DNA from: Bacillus fungorum
GTDB taxonomy: Bacteria; Bacillota; Bacilli; Bacillales; Bacillaceae_G
Direction of reading: 5' to 3'
DNA length: 64,000 bases
Assembly (NCBI RefSeq): GCF_002746455.1
Contig: NZ_NWUW01000007.1
Coordinates: 208,018 to 272,017, forward strand
Notes under the pieces: generated by a model
Database searches by the model: none
Told to the model about the DNA's origin: nothing
What the model saw: only the letters and a program-made list of their open reading frames with translations
Part shown: piece after piece, positions 8,193 through 16,490 of the stretch
How positions within the stretch are numbered: position 1 is the first letter of the stretch
Layout of the letters: every line of letters starts with the position of its first letter
Position numbers and translations under genes: made by a program

Positions 8193-8683
8193 TGAACGTG
8201 ACTACTGAAAAAAAAGCGAATACAATTGGATTTACTGAGCTCAAAAAATGGCTTCGTCATCGACACCCAATGATTTATATTGATCGCGTATTAGATTATG
8301 AGCCGAGTGAATATTTCCAATGTATGATGTCTGTCTCAGGTACAATGGATTGTATTGCGGGTCACTTTCCTGAAAGAGCAATTTTCCCAGGGACCCATCT
8401 TACGCAATGTTTTGCTCAAGCTGGAATTGTATTTTATCAACTAAGTACAAGTCCTTTAGAAGATGATGAACTGACTTTAATAGGATCAGTAAAAGCTAGA
8501 TTTCTGAAGGTTATTGTGCCAGGAGACCAAGTGATTTTTAATTTGAAATGTGAAGGAATACAAGATAATAATAATACTTTTATTTTTTCTTGTAGGGCAA
8601 CGGTAGATGGTAAGCCAGTTGCAGCGTTTAAAGGAACTTTAGTTCGTACTAAGATTGATACTTTAGGTGAACAATTATGGTAG
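8192..8683 (+). CDS. FabZ/FabA-like hotdog protein lacking the catalytic acid
   Basis: 163 residues matching beta-hydroxyacyl-ACP dehydratases: HRHPMIYIDRVLDYEP near 23-38 and GHFPERAIFPGTHLTQCFAQ at 57-76. His58 of GHFP, the catalytic histidine, is present. The second catalytic residue (Glu in FabZ, Asp in FabA) falls on Gln72, so ordinary dehydration may be lost or altered. It might act as a non-hydrolytic chain-binding or isomerising protein; that is speculation. ATG 8192 is preferred over GTG 8180, which is inside its own RBS AAGGAG (8175-8180). Overlaps the ketosynthase start (ATGGTAG). Confidence 0.85.
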   Translation: MNVTTEKKANTIGFTELKKWLRHRHPMIYIDRVLDYEPSEYFQCMMSVSGTMDCIAGHFPERAIFPGTHLTQCFAQAGIVFYQLSTSPLEDDELTLIGSVKARFLKVIVPGDQVIFNLKCEGIQDNNNTFIFSCRATVDGKPVAAFKGTLVRTKIDTLGEQLW

Positions 8684-9816
8684 AAAAGAATGGTGAATTA
8701 CCGATTTGTATTACTGGAATGGCTTGGACGACATCATTAGGTTCTGATCTTGATAGTGTATGGGAGAAGTTGTTGGATGGGCATACAGGTATATCCTGTA
8801 TCCCTTCTGCTTATCCTCTTCGTAATAATTTGGCTGCGGCAGTTTCGGATATCTCTCTCGAATATAAAGAAAATGAACGTCAGCAAATTTTAGCAGTTAA
8901 AACACTAGTAAGTGCTTTAAATCACGCTCATTTGGAATTTAATGATAAAAATATTCAAATTATCCTTGGTACTAGTTTTGGTTCTCATCTAGATGATCCC
9001 AGCTTTAATTCCTTACATGAATGGGCAATGAATATCTCAAATGAAGTAGGAGCTTATAATCCTCCTATATCATTAACTACTGCATGTTCATCAGGGTCTG
9101 ATAGTATTTTAGTAGGTGCTGAACTAATAAGGAATAAAAAGAAGGATATTTGTATTTGCGGGGGAGTAGATATTTTAACAAATAGTAAACGTCTTGCTCA
9201 CTCGGCCTTAGGTACTATGTCTCCAAACTTTTTATACGCTTTTGATGAAAGACATGATGGAATGCTGCTTGGAGAAGGAGCGGGTTTTCTAGTTTTAGAA
9301 TCCTATGAATCCGCTATAAGACGCTCTGCCACTATTCATGGTTATTTAAAAGGTACAGGAGCATCTAATGATGCAAGCGGGATGACATCACCAGATATGA
9401 CTGGTGATAGTATTATTCTATCAGTTCAACGTGCGTTAAAGGATGCGGACTTAAATGTGGAGGATATTAACATTGTTAATGCTCATGGATCAGGGACCCC
9501 TGTTAATGATATGGTTGAAAAAACTAGTTTACATCGACTCTTTGGGGATGGAAATAAACAACCCGTTGTTTTTGCAACGAAAGGAGCTTTTGGGCATAGC
9601 TTAGGGGCTACAGGTATTTTGGAGGCCATCTCTGTAATTTTAGCTTTAAAAGATGCAAAAACACCTCCAATATATGGATTACAAAAGCCTATGGAAGAAT
9701 TTTCATTACCTTTATCTATTCAACAACCACATTCGTTTGAAGGAAAGGTTGGAGCGAGTTTGACATTAGGATTTGGAGGGTTTAATACATGCTTAATATT
9801 CGAAGGGATCGATTAA
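8677..9816 (+). CDS. Beta-ketoacyl-ACP synthase (FabF/type II PKS KS)
   Basis: 379 residues with a complete Cys-His-His site: Cys137 in SLTTACSSGSDS, His270 in VNAHGSGTPVND and His307 in TKGAFGHSLGATG, plus the conserved Lys302. The thiolase fold runs full length and ends in the GFGGFN block. It should condense malonyl-ACP with an acyl primer on the cluster ACP. Compared with housekeeping FabF (about 410 residues) it is slightly short. Its start overlaps the FabZ-like gene by seven bases and its end overlaps the next gene by 28 bases, so it is co-translated with both. Confidence 0.92.
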   Translation: MVEKNGELPICITGMAWTTSLGSDLDSVWEKLLDGHTGISCIPSAYPLRNNLAAAVSDISLEYKENERQQILAVKTLVSALNHAHLEFNDKNIQIILGTSFGSHLDDPSFNSLHEWAMNISNEVGAYNPPISLTTACSSGSDSILVGAELIRNKKKDICICGGVDILTNSKRLAHSALGTMSPNFLYAFDERHDGMLLGEGAGFLVLESYESAIRRSATIHGYLKGTGASNDASGMTSPDMTGDSIILSVQRALKDADLNVEDINIVNAHGSGTPVNDMVEKTSLHRLFGDGNKQPVVFATKGAFGHSLGATGILEAISVILALKDAKTPPIYGLQKPMEEFSLPLSIQQPHSFEGKVGASLTLGFGGFNTCLIFEGID

Positions 9817-10331
9817 ATCTTGATATTTTTAATAATCAATTCACTCACGTGATTAGTTGTGAAGAATCAATAAGTACAGATTTGAATACAATCAAAAAAA
9901 GTGTACCGTCTATTTATGCAGATCCGGCAAGTTGGTTAGTGTTAGATGCTTTAGAAAAGGCGATCAAAACTTGTAACATAGATATTGAAAAGGATCGAAT
10001 TGAAGTCGGGGTAATAGCTATAAGCGCACAATGTACCAAACATACAATGCATAGAATTGCTAATCAAGTAAAAGGTGGTAGAATATCCCCTATTCGCTTT
10101 GCGGGAGCAAATCCTGGTTCGTTAGCTGGTTTACCTTGTATTATATATGGATTTAAAGGACCATCATTAACATTTTCAATGTTACCGAATGATTGTTTAG
10201 AAACGGTAAATACGCTTTCTATTTCTTGGTTCAGGCAAAAAATAATTCGATTTCTTATTGTAAATTGCTATGAAATAGATGATCGCAATAACCATATAGC
10301 TACATCTTTTATTATTCAAGGATTAAAATAG
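9789..10331 (+). CDS. Half-size ketosynthase-like protein without active Cys
   Basis: 180 residues resembling only the N-terminal half of a ketosynthase or chain-length factor (beta-ketoacyl synthase-like N-terminal domain). The segment GPSLTFSMLPND lines up with the KS nucleophile region, but Pro takes the place of the active Cys. Small proteins of this kind occur in aryl-polyene-type clusters. It may pair with the full KS just upstream as a size- or partner-determining subunit (inference). ATG 9789 lies inside the KS gene; GGAGGG at 9776-9781 supports this start. No sign of a lost second half in the next 27 bases. Confidence 0.7.
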   Translation: MLNIRRDRLNLDIFNNQFTHVISCEESISTDLNTIKKSVPSIYADPASWLVLDALEKAIKTCNIDIEKDRIEVGVIAISAQCTKHTMHRIANQVKGGRISPIRFAGANPGSLAGLPCIIYGFKGPSLTFSMLPNDCLETVNTLSISWFRQKIIRFLIVNCYEIDDRNNHIATSFIIQGLK

Positions 10332-10358
10332 CTATATATTTTAAAAGGAGGTAAGTAT

Positions 10359-11756
10359 ATGAATAATTCACTATACAAAATTCCCTTTTGCAAAACAGAA
10401 ATTGAAGAATTTCTTAATCAAATTATAGATAGTGATAATACAGAAAATTCTGTAGAATTTGATGAAATATTAAAAGAAATTGTTAAAACAGAAATTAAAC
10501 CAGGTTCAGTTATTCTTATTGCTCTGCCAAATAGTAAAACTTTGGTTCAATATTATTTTGCTACTTTATTAGCTGGTGGAGTACCAACATTGTTGTCTCC
10601 GTCAACTTCATCAAGAAGGATAATGGAAATTGCCAATAGTTTAGGTGCAACAGCTATAATTGCTCCTAAACTAGCGGATTTTGTATCTTATTGTGAAAAG
10701 AATTATTCTATTGGCGATTTTAGAATGTCCTTTTTTAATTTGTTAAATAAAAAAATATATTCTCCTGGTGATGTTATTATTTTAACTTCTGGCACTTCAG
10801 GTATCTTGAGCGGTTGCCTTCATAATATTAATTCTTTAATATGTAATGCCCAAAGACATACAAAGTCAGTAAATTTAGTGGAAAGTGACATACTATTAAT
10901 AAACTTACCACTGTATTATTCCTATGCTATGGTTGCTCAAATGCTAGCAGCTTTTGTTAGAAAATGTAGGTTAGTTATTTCAGGCCCCCCTTTTACACCG
11001 AAAAATTACATTCGTTTACTAGAAAAATATAAAATTACGATTTCATCTATTACACCTTTATTAGTTAAAAATTTATTAAAATCCAACTGTGGAATTCCTC
11101 ATTCGTTGAAGACTTTAACTGTTGGTGGGGATTTCCTACATCCTACATATACACAGCAACTTCTTAATTTATATCCTAATCTAGAATTATATTTAACTTA
11201 CGGGTTAACTGAAGCTGGGCCTAGAGTTGCTACTTTGGCAGCACATAATGAACCGGTAGAAAAGTTTTCATCTGTTGGGCTACCGATGGAGGGAGTGGAG
11301 GTATCTTTAAAAAAACTCAATATGGATGATAATTCTGGGGAATTAATTATTACTTCAGATACCATACTGAAGAAAAAAGTTGGTCGAGATTTTAAAGGGA
11401 ACCCAATTGTTGGACCAAATACTATAGCAACTGGAGATCTTTTTGAAATTGATTTAGATGGTTATCTATATTTTAAAGGGCGTATTTCAGATTTTATTAT
11501 TACTAATGGAGAGAAAGTTTCTCTTTCCTCAATTAGAAATTTAATAAATTCTTTACCTGGTGTATATAAGGTTACAACGCAACCTTACCAAGTAGAGGAG
11601 GGAGAATATAAATATGATTTAAATATATATATAGATAATGAAGATTTATATATGAAAGAAGAACTAAAAAAAAGTATTTATCAATTACTTTTGCGTAATG
11701 AAAGGCCTTATGCAATTCACGTCTATCCAGCACAAGCTATTCAAGCTCACAAATAA
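10359..11756 (+). CDS. AMP-dependent acyl ligase (ANL superfamily)
   Basis: 465 residues with the adenylating-enzyme core motifs: IILTSGTSG (A3 phosphate loop), TYGLTEAGPR (A5), TGDLFEIDLDGYLYFKGR (A7-A8) and the hinge DFIITNGEKVS. The C-terminal domain is short and the typical A10 lysine motif is not clear, ending instead at RPYAIHVYPAQAIQAHK. It should activate a carboxylic acid as acyl-AMP and load it onto CoA or the cluster ACP, probably the starter or final acceptor. RBS AAAGGAGG is strong. It sits 27 bases after the KS-like gene and 20 before the thioesterase. Confidence 0.88.
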   Translation: MNNSLYKIPFCKTEIEEFLNQIIDSDNTENSVEFDEILKEIVKTEIKPGSVILIALPNSKTLVQYYFATLLAGGVPTLLSPSTSSRRIMEIANSLGATAIIAPKLADFVSYCEKNYSIGDFRMSFFNLLNKKIYSPGDVIILTSGTSGILSGCLHNINSLICNAQRHTKSVNLVESDILLINLPLYYSYAMVAQMLAAFVRKCRLVISGPPFTPKNYIRLLEKYKITISSITPLLVKNLLKSNCGIPHSLKTLTVGGDFLHPTYTQQLLNLYPNLELYLTYGLTEAGPRVATLAAHNEPVEKFSSVGLPMEGVEVSLKKLNMDDNSGELIITSDTILKKKVGRDFKGNPIVGPNTIATGDLFEIDLDGYLYFKGRISDFIITNGEKVSLSSIRNLINSLPGVYKVTTQPYQVEEGEYKYDLNIYIDNEDLYMKEELKKSIYQLLLRNERPYAIHVYPAQAIQAHK

Positions 11757-11776
11757 CTGAAATGAGGTAGATATCT

Positions 11777-12487
11777 TTGTTTAAGTTTAAAATGTTCTGT
11801 TTTTCACATGCAGGCGGTACAGTGAGACAATTCTATAAGTGGAAAAGACAACAACAATTTGATATTGAGATCATTCCTATTGAATTGGCTGGACGTGGAA
11901 GTAGAGTAAAGGAGCCTTTTTACGAAAATATGGAATCTGCTGTTCAAGATTTATATAATAAAATTGTTAAACAAATTGATGAGACACCATATGTGATTTT
12001 AGGGCATAGCATGGGCGGAATATTAGCATTTGAAATAACAAAAAAAATCCAACAGAGTGCTCACAATTTACCGATATTTGTAATAGTTTCTGGTAGAAGG
12101 CCTCCACATATTATAATCAATCAGTTTCCGGCTTCCCATTCAGAGCATGATATAAAGGAGATTCTTACAAACTTGAAAAAAATAGGGGGAGTCCCTGAAA
12201 ATCTAGGGAATTCTAGTATATCTGAATTGTTTTTACCAGTATTAAAAGCTGATTTAGAATTAATACAAACGTATGACTATTATTTGAATAATATAAAATT
12301 AAACGCTCCACTTCTCATATTGTATGCAAATAATGATCCCCTTACAAAAGAAAAGCATATAGAAGAATGGGATTGCTATACAATTAAATCATGTGAGTTC
12401 ATTGAATTTGAAGGGGATCACTTTTTTATTTATAAAGAAAGGGATAAGGTGTTGGGGTTAGTTTCTGAAAAGTTTGCCAATCTATAG
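11777..12487 (+). CDS. Type II thioesterase (alpha/beta hydrolase)
   Basis: 236 residues of the thioesterase II family that accompanies NRPS/PKS systems. FCFSHAGG at the N-terminus, nucleophile Ser78 in LGHSMGG, Asp in LYANNDPLT and His in EGDHFF form the expected triad. Role: removing stalled or wrong chains from the carrier protein, or releasing product. TTG 11777 is used as start because GAGGT (11764-11768) is well spaced and family members have a few residues before FCF; the next ATG (11792) would cut into the first strand. Last gene of the tightly coupled run. Confidence 0.88.
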   Translation: MFKFKMFCFSHAGGTVRQFYKWKRQQQFDIEIIPIELAGRGSRVKEPFYENMESAVQDLYNKIVKQIDETPYVILGHSMGGILAFEITKKIQQSAHNLPIFVIVSGRRPPHIIINQFPASHSEHDIKEILTNLKKIGGVPENLGNSSISELFLPVLKADLELIQTYDYYLNNIKLNAPLLILYANNDPLTKEKHIEEWDCYTIKSCEFIEFEGDHFFIYKERDKVLGLVSEKFANL

Positions 12488-12759
12488 AGAGATAATATTA
12501 TGAACTAAATAGGTTTATCAACACATATTGTTTTTTTCTTACTCTAGTCATAGGATTGCATCTCATGTCTAGACTATTCTTTATATTTGTACACGCTAGA
12601 AATCTTATTGGTGCTATTAATGTTTCTATATAGTAAGCTAATAAAATTTCGTTAAAATGTTATTTTTTTACTTCTCGTATTCCCCTATAATTTTAATCTC
12701 AAGTGAAGGGTGGATTTTTTAGTTTAATTAAAAATGGGCTTAATAGGAGTGAATTTTAA

Positions 12760-13407
12760 ATGAGTATAAACAACGAAAACAATGAGAGAATGGAACAGAC
12801 TTTAATTAAAAGACGTTCCATTCGCAACTATGACCCTAGTTACGTTATTTCTAAAAATGAAATAAATGAAATTATAAAAATAGCTTCTTATGCACCCTCA
12901 GCATGGAATCTTCAGCACTGGAGATTTTTGGTGATAACCACAAAAGAGAGTAAAGAAAAGCTCTATTCTATTGCTAATTACCAAAAACAAGTTTTAAATG
13001 CTTCTGTTCAAGTTATTATTTTAGGGGATCTACATGCGTATGAAAATTATGCCAAAGTATTTTCACCATTAATGAAGTCGGGATTTTTAAGTGAAGATAT
13101 TTATAAAAAAACTGAAGGTGATATTCATTCTTTTTATAAAGAAAACTCTGAAGCTATGAGAGATGATGCAATTCGAAATGCTTCTTTGTGTGCAATGCAA
13201 TTGATGATAGCAGCAGAATTAAAAGGTTTAAATACGTGTCCTATGACAGGATTTAATTCTGAAAAGCTTGTGCAGGAATTTTCAATTCCAAATCAATATA
13301 TTCCCGTAATGATTATTAGTGTAGGTAAAGCGATTAATCCGGCAAGAAGGACAATACGCCTTCCAATTAAGGAATTGATTACATATGAAACATTTGAAAA
13401 TAAATAA
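12760..13407 (+). CDS. Nitroreductase family protein
   Basis: 215 residues of the FMN-dependent nitroreductase family: RRSIRNYDPSYVI at the N-terminus (phosphate-binding Arg residues), SYAPSAWNLQHWRF and the C-terminal GLNTCPMTGFN segment with GKAINPARR. Members reduce nitro groups, quinones or enoyl groups, or oxidise heterocycles. It lies 272 bases after the thioesterase with no terminator in between that I can see, and a large terminator follows it, so it may be the last gene of the biosynthetic cluster or a separate unit. RBS ATAGGAGTG precedes ATG 12760. Confidence 0.85.
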   Translation: MSINNENNERMEQTLIKRRSIRNYDPSYVISKNEINEIIKIASYAPSAWNLQHWRFLVITTKESKEKLYSIANYQKQVLNASVQVIILGDLHAYENYAKVFSPLMKSGFLSEDIYKKTEGDIHSFYKENSEAMRDDAIRNASLCAMQLMIAAELKGLNTCPMTGFNSEKLVQEFSIPNQYIPVMIISVGKAINPARRTIRLPIKELITYETFENK

Positions 13408-13496
13408 ACTTAGTGATAGATTCTCACAATATAAGTATATGTAAGGTATAATAAAATGAAAGAAAATATCTCTTTTTTATGAAAAGCTATAATAAG

Positions 13497-13550
13497 AAAG
13501 ACGAAGTAGGAACCGAGATTCTATTGAATCAGGGAAAATACTTCGTCTTT
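13497..13550 (+). terminator. Long terminator hairpin
   Basis: AAAGACGAAGTA pairs with TACTTCGTCTTT; the loop holds an inner GATTC/GAATC hairpin. It ends the nitroreductase transcript. The rest of 13551-13851 shows nothing convincing besides weak AT-rich frames. Confidence 0.8.
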
Positions 13551-13851
13551 AACTATATTGTATTTTTAAAATGTAATTATTACTAGTTTGTATTATTTTA
13601 TAATTTTTATAAAAGCTATACTTTAATTGCACAAGGTTAAGCTGTATTCTAATAGTTAGTAGTTTAAACAAATGTTGGGAAAATCTTAGGAAGCAGTAAT
13701 CCATTTTAGAAGTAGCGAAATGAATTTGCTCAAACCAAGTTTTATAAAGAATCAATTTACCTATTTTTCCATACATATAATAGTTTTTTGTCTGTATGTT
13801 TAATAAGTAACAATTTTACAATTTATTTTTTATAGAAAGAGAAGTGAAAAT

Positions 13852-14763
13852 ATGTCCCGTCTAAAAGGAATAATATTGATTATTGTTGGTTCTATCTTAT
13901 GGGGGGTATCAGGCCCGATGATGGAGTGGGTTTTTGGTGTAACTAAGATGTCTGTCCCTTTTTTATTAACGATCCGTTTAACAGTAGCTGGAGTATTATT
14001 ATTATCTTTTTCATTACTCGCAAAAAAAGATATTTTTGCTGTTTGGAAATCATTCCCGTCAGCAATGCAGCTGATTTTATTTAGTATAATTGGTGTACTA
14101 GGATTACAATATGCTTTTTTAGGAGCAATTGATGCGAGTAATTCTGTTGTTGCGACACTTTTCCAATTTTCAGCGCCAATTATTGTTGTATCATATATTT
14201 CATTAAAAATGAAAGAATTACCGCCGCGAAATCAAGTTGTTGGGATTATTGGAACATTAATTGGTTTATTTTTATTATTAACCAACGGCACTTTGGATAG
14301 TTTATTAGTTAGTACAAAAGCAATTGTTTTTGGGATTGGACTTGGGTTTACTTATGCATTCTATACATTGTACCCTACTCGTCTTATGAAGGAATGGGGG
14401 ATTTTAATCATACTAGGTTGGGGAATGTTTATAGGAGGATCTGTTATTGGAGTAGCTATTCAAATATGGAATTCGAATGAATGGGTATTCTTTGCTCGTG
14501 TAGACATAACTTTAATGACAATTGCACTCATTATTTTCGGTACAATTGCATACGCATTCTTTTTAGCTAGCTTAAGTTATATTAGTGCTGTAGAAACAAG
14601 TATATTATCAAGTGTAGAGCCTTTAACAGTAATGATCGTATCGGTTATTTGGTTTGGGAAAACATTAGAAAATGTCCAATTGATTGGTGTTGTTTTAATG
14701 CTTCTTTTTGTTACATTGCTTTCTTTAAGTGGTAAAAAAAGTGAAAAGATGGTCATAAATTAA
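13852..14763 (+). CDS. EamA-family (DMT) transporter
   Basis: 303 residues with about ten hydrophobic segments arranged as two EamA repeats; SILWGVSGPMMEW opens the first and FGTIAYAFFLASLSYISAVETSILSSVEPL typical of the second repeat is near 230-260. Drug/metabolite exporters of this family move small polar metabolites across the cytoplasmic membrane; substrate unknown. It could export the product of the upstream cluster but a strong terminator separates them, so this is only a possibility. RBS AGAGAAGTG precedes ATG 13852. Confidence 0.88.
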   Translation: MSRLKGIILIIVGSILWGVSGPMMEWVFGVTKMSVPFLLTIRLTVAGVLLLSFSLLAKKDIFAVWKSFPSAMQLILFSIIGVLGLQYAFLGAIDASNSVVATLFQFSAPIIVVSYISLKMKELPPRNQVVGIIGTLIGLFLLLTNGTLDSLLVSTKAIVFGIGLGFTYAFYTLYPTRLMKEWGILIILGWGMFIGGSVIGVAIQIWNSNEWVFFARVDITLMTIALIIFGTIAYAFFLASLSYISAVETSILSSVEPLTVMIVSVIWFGKTLENVQLIGVVLMLLFVTLLSLSGKKSEKMVIN

Positions 14764-14794
14764 ACGCATTTTATCTAATAAGGATGCGTTTTTA
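14762..14794 (+). terminator. Rho-independent terminator
   Basis: AAACGCAT pairs with ATGCGTTT followed by Ts, overlapping the stop of the EamA gene. Confidence 0.8.
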
Positions 14795-14831
14795 TTTTTT
14801 GCTCATGTATTTTTAAAGGGGATTTAATATG

Positions 14832-14883
14832 TATGGTATGTAAAACATAGGAAATTATATACTCCTATGTTTTACATACCATA
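14832..14883. repeat. Perfect 21-bp inverted repeat
   Basis: Arms at 14832-14852 and 14863-14883 (TATGGTATGTAAAAC... and its exact complement) are separated by 10 bases. It has no T tract, so it is not a standard terminator. It lies between convergent genes, 45 bases beyond the oxidoreductase stop. Confidence 0.85.
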
Positions 14884-14928
14884 TGTTCATTAATTGGGGC
14901 TCTTGAAAAATTAATTTATTAGCCACAT

Positions 14929-15921
14929 TCAATAGCTCGTTAAAAACACTTTTCCCTTTGTTTTTTCAGCAGACTGCACAACATTAACCGCCGTTTTCAC
15001 ATCCGCTAAGTCATACGTAGAATGTACTGTCATGAAACGTAATTTTTTGTCTTCTACTAACTGGATTAAATGACGAAACGTTTCTTGCCATTTATGAGGT
15101 GATGCTTCTTTATTCCAATGTCGTAAATGAAATATGTTCGCGTGTACTTTTGCTTTCGTGACAATCTCTGCCCAGTTTACTTGTACGCCTGATAAAAGAC
15201 CGATCGTTAAAAAGTACCCGTTTGGACATAAAGAGAAAGCTAATTCATTTCCATCCGGTCCCCCGATAGAATCAATTGCCGCATCTGCACCGATTCCGTT
15301 CGTCAATTCCATAACGGTTTCATAAAGCGGGGCAGTGGAAGTATCAATTACATATTCGGCACCAAGGCGCAGTAACTCTTCTGTATGTTTACTATTTCTT
15401 GTCACGGCAATGAGTCGGAAGTTTAAAATTTGTGATAACTGCGCAAAAAGATGACCAATAGCGGATCCACAAGCATTTACTAATAAAACATCATTACGTT
15501 GTAAGTTTAGTGTTTCTGTACATGTAACCCAAGCCGTCAGAGGGTTAATATACATTTGTGCCGCTGTGAAATCATTAATGGAATCAGGAATAGGTACTAT
15601 AAAATCTGCTGATGTTTTCACATATTCTTGCCAAGTACCTTCCCCGCGTAACGGTAAAACACGTTTACCGATAAGGTCTCTAGAAACAAAAGCTCCTACA
15701 TCTTCTACAATACCAACACCTTCATAACCCGGTATGTTAGGTAACGGAATTCTATGTGCATACGCTCCCGTTATGGGAATTAAGTCAGACGGGTTAATTG
15801 GTCTAACTAACATACGAACGAAAACTTCATTCTCTTTTAACGGTTCTATATTTTTATATTCAACTTGTAATACATCTTTTGGGTTGCCAAACTTGTGAAA
15901 TTGAGTGCATGTTCCGTGCAA
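14929..15921 (-). CDS. MDR-superfamily NADPH oxidoreductase (enoyl/quinone reductase-like)
   Basis: 330 residues of the medium-chain dehydrogenase/reductase superfamily. The GroES-like domain (VRMLVRPINPSDLIPITGAY, PNIPGYEGVGIVEDVG) resembles trans-2-enoyl reductases and quinone oxidoreductases; the nucleotide-binding domain has VNACGSAIGHLFAQL in place of the usual AxxGxxG loop. There is no structural zinc Cys cluster, so a zinc-free reductase is likely. The frame starts at TTG 15921, spaced correctly after AAGGGGGC; no in-frame ATG is close. It is a single gene convergent with the EamA transporter. Confidence 0.85.
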   Translation of the reverse strand: MHGTCTQFHKFGNPKDVLQVEYKNIEPLKENEVFVRMLVRPINPSDLIPITGAYAHRIPLPNIPGYEGVGIVEDVGAFVSRDLIGKRVLPLRGEGTWQEYVKTSADFIVPIPDSINDFTAAQMYINPLTAWVTCTETLNLQRNDVLLVNACGSAIGHLFAQLSQILNFRLIAVTRNSKHTEELLRLGAEYVIDTSTAPLYETVMELTNGIGADAAIDSIGGPDGNELAFSLCPNGYFLTIGLLSGVQVNWAEIVTKAKVHANIFHLRHWNKEASPHKWQETFRHLIQLVEDKKLRFMTVHSTYDLADVKTAVNVVQSAEKTKGKVFLTSY

Positions 15922-16069
15922 AGTAATTTGCCCCCTTAGTTTGATTGGGTTTATTATAGCATTTTTGGTTTGAGGGGTTATTTTATTCGGAATAGATTAG
16001 GAAATGAAATAGGAAGTGACGGAGTATATGGTATATATCGAATCATTTCGTGAAAGGAGGGATGATATT

Positions 16070-16264
16070 ATGTTGAACAAAAAGGCAGATGATGAAGTGG
16101 TAGTTATTGATATGATGCAAATAAAATCAGATTTTACAGTGATAGAAAAAGAAACACGTTTAATTACTAAGAGACCAAAAAAAGCGCAGGAATTACGTAA
16201 GATGATTGGGACGCGTACCGCTGGTGGGAGACGATTAGTAGAGTTATATAAAGAGGATAAATAA
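16070..16264 (+). CDS. Small basic hypothetical protein
   Basis: 64 residues, charged, no signal peptide or membrane segment. The C-terminal half is basic (TKRPKKAQELRKMIGTRTAGGRRL), which might suit nucleic-acid binding, but I do not recognise a family. ATG 16070 has a near-perfect AAAGGAGG at 16053-16060, so the longer in-frame starts at 16016 and 16028 are rejected. Monocistronic, with a strong terminator following. Confidence 0.6.
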   Translation: MLNKKADDEVVVIDMMQIKSDFTVIEKETRLITKRPKKAQELRKMIGTRTAGGRRLVELYKEDK

Positions 16265-16274
16265 TATGTGAGAT

Positions 16275-16323
16275 GTCTCCTATGAAATAATCTGTATAGT
16301 TCTATTTCATAGGAGATTTTTTT
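16275..16323 (+). terminator. Rho-independent terminator
   Basis: TCTCCTATGAAATA pairs with TATTTCATAGGAGA around a 13-base loop, then seven Ts. Confidence 0.9.
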
Positions 16324-16490
16324 GAGTATTTTTTATAATATAAATTATATCCATAGTTGGGTAATCTTAATAATTAAATTATAATAATATATAGATTTTT
16401 GATTTGATATTTTGTAGTCAAATAAATCAAGCGTTAGAAGTGTGTTATTAAAATATGGAATGAACATTATTTTATAAAGGATGTGTAAAG

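Noticed and set aside
13549..13776. 75-residue minus-strand frame after the nitroreductase terminator
   Set aside because: No RBS, AT-rich composition, no motif; starts inside a spacer with a T-rich background.
13852..14763. EamA transporter as the exporter of the biosynthetic cluster
   Set aside because: A strong terminator and a 440-base gap separate them; there is no sequence link.
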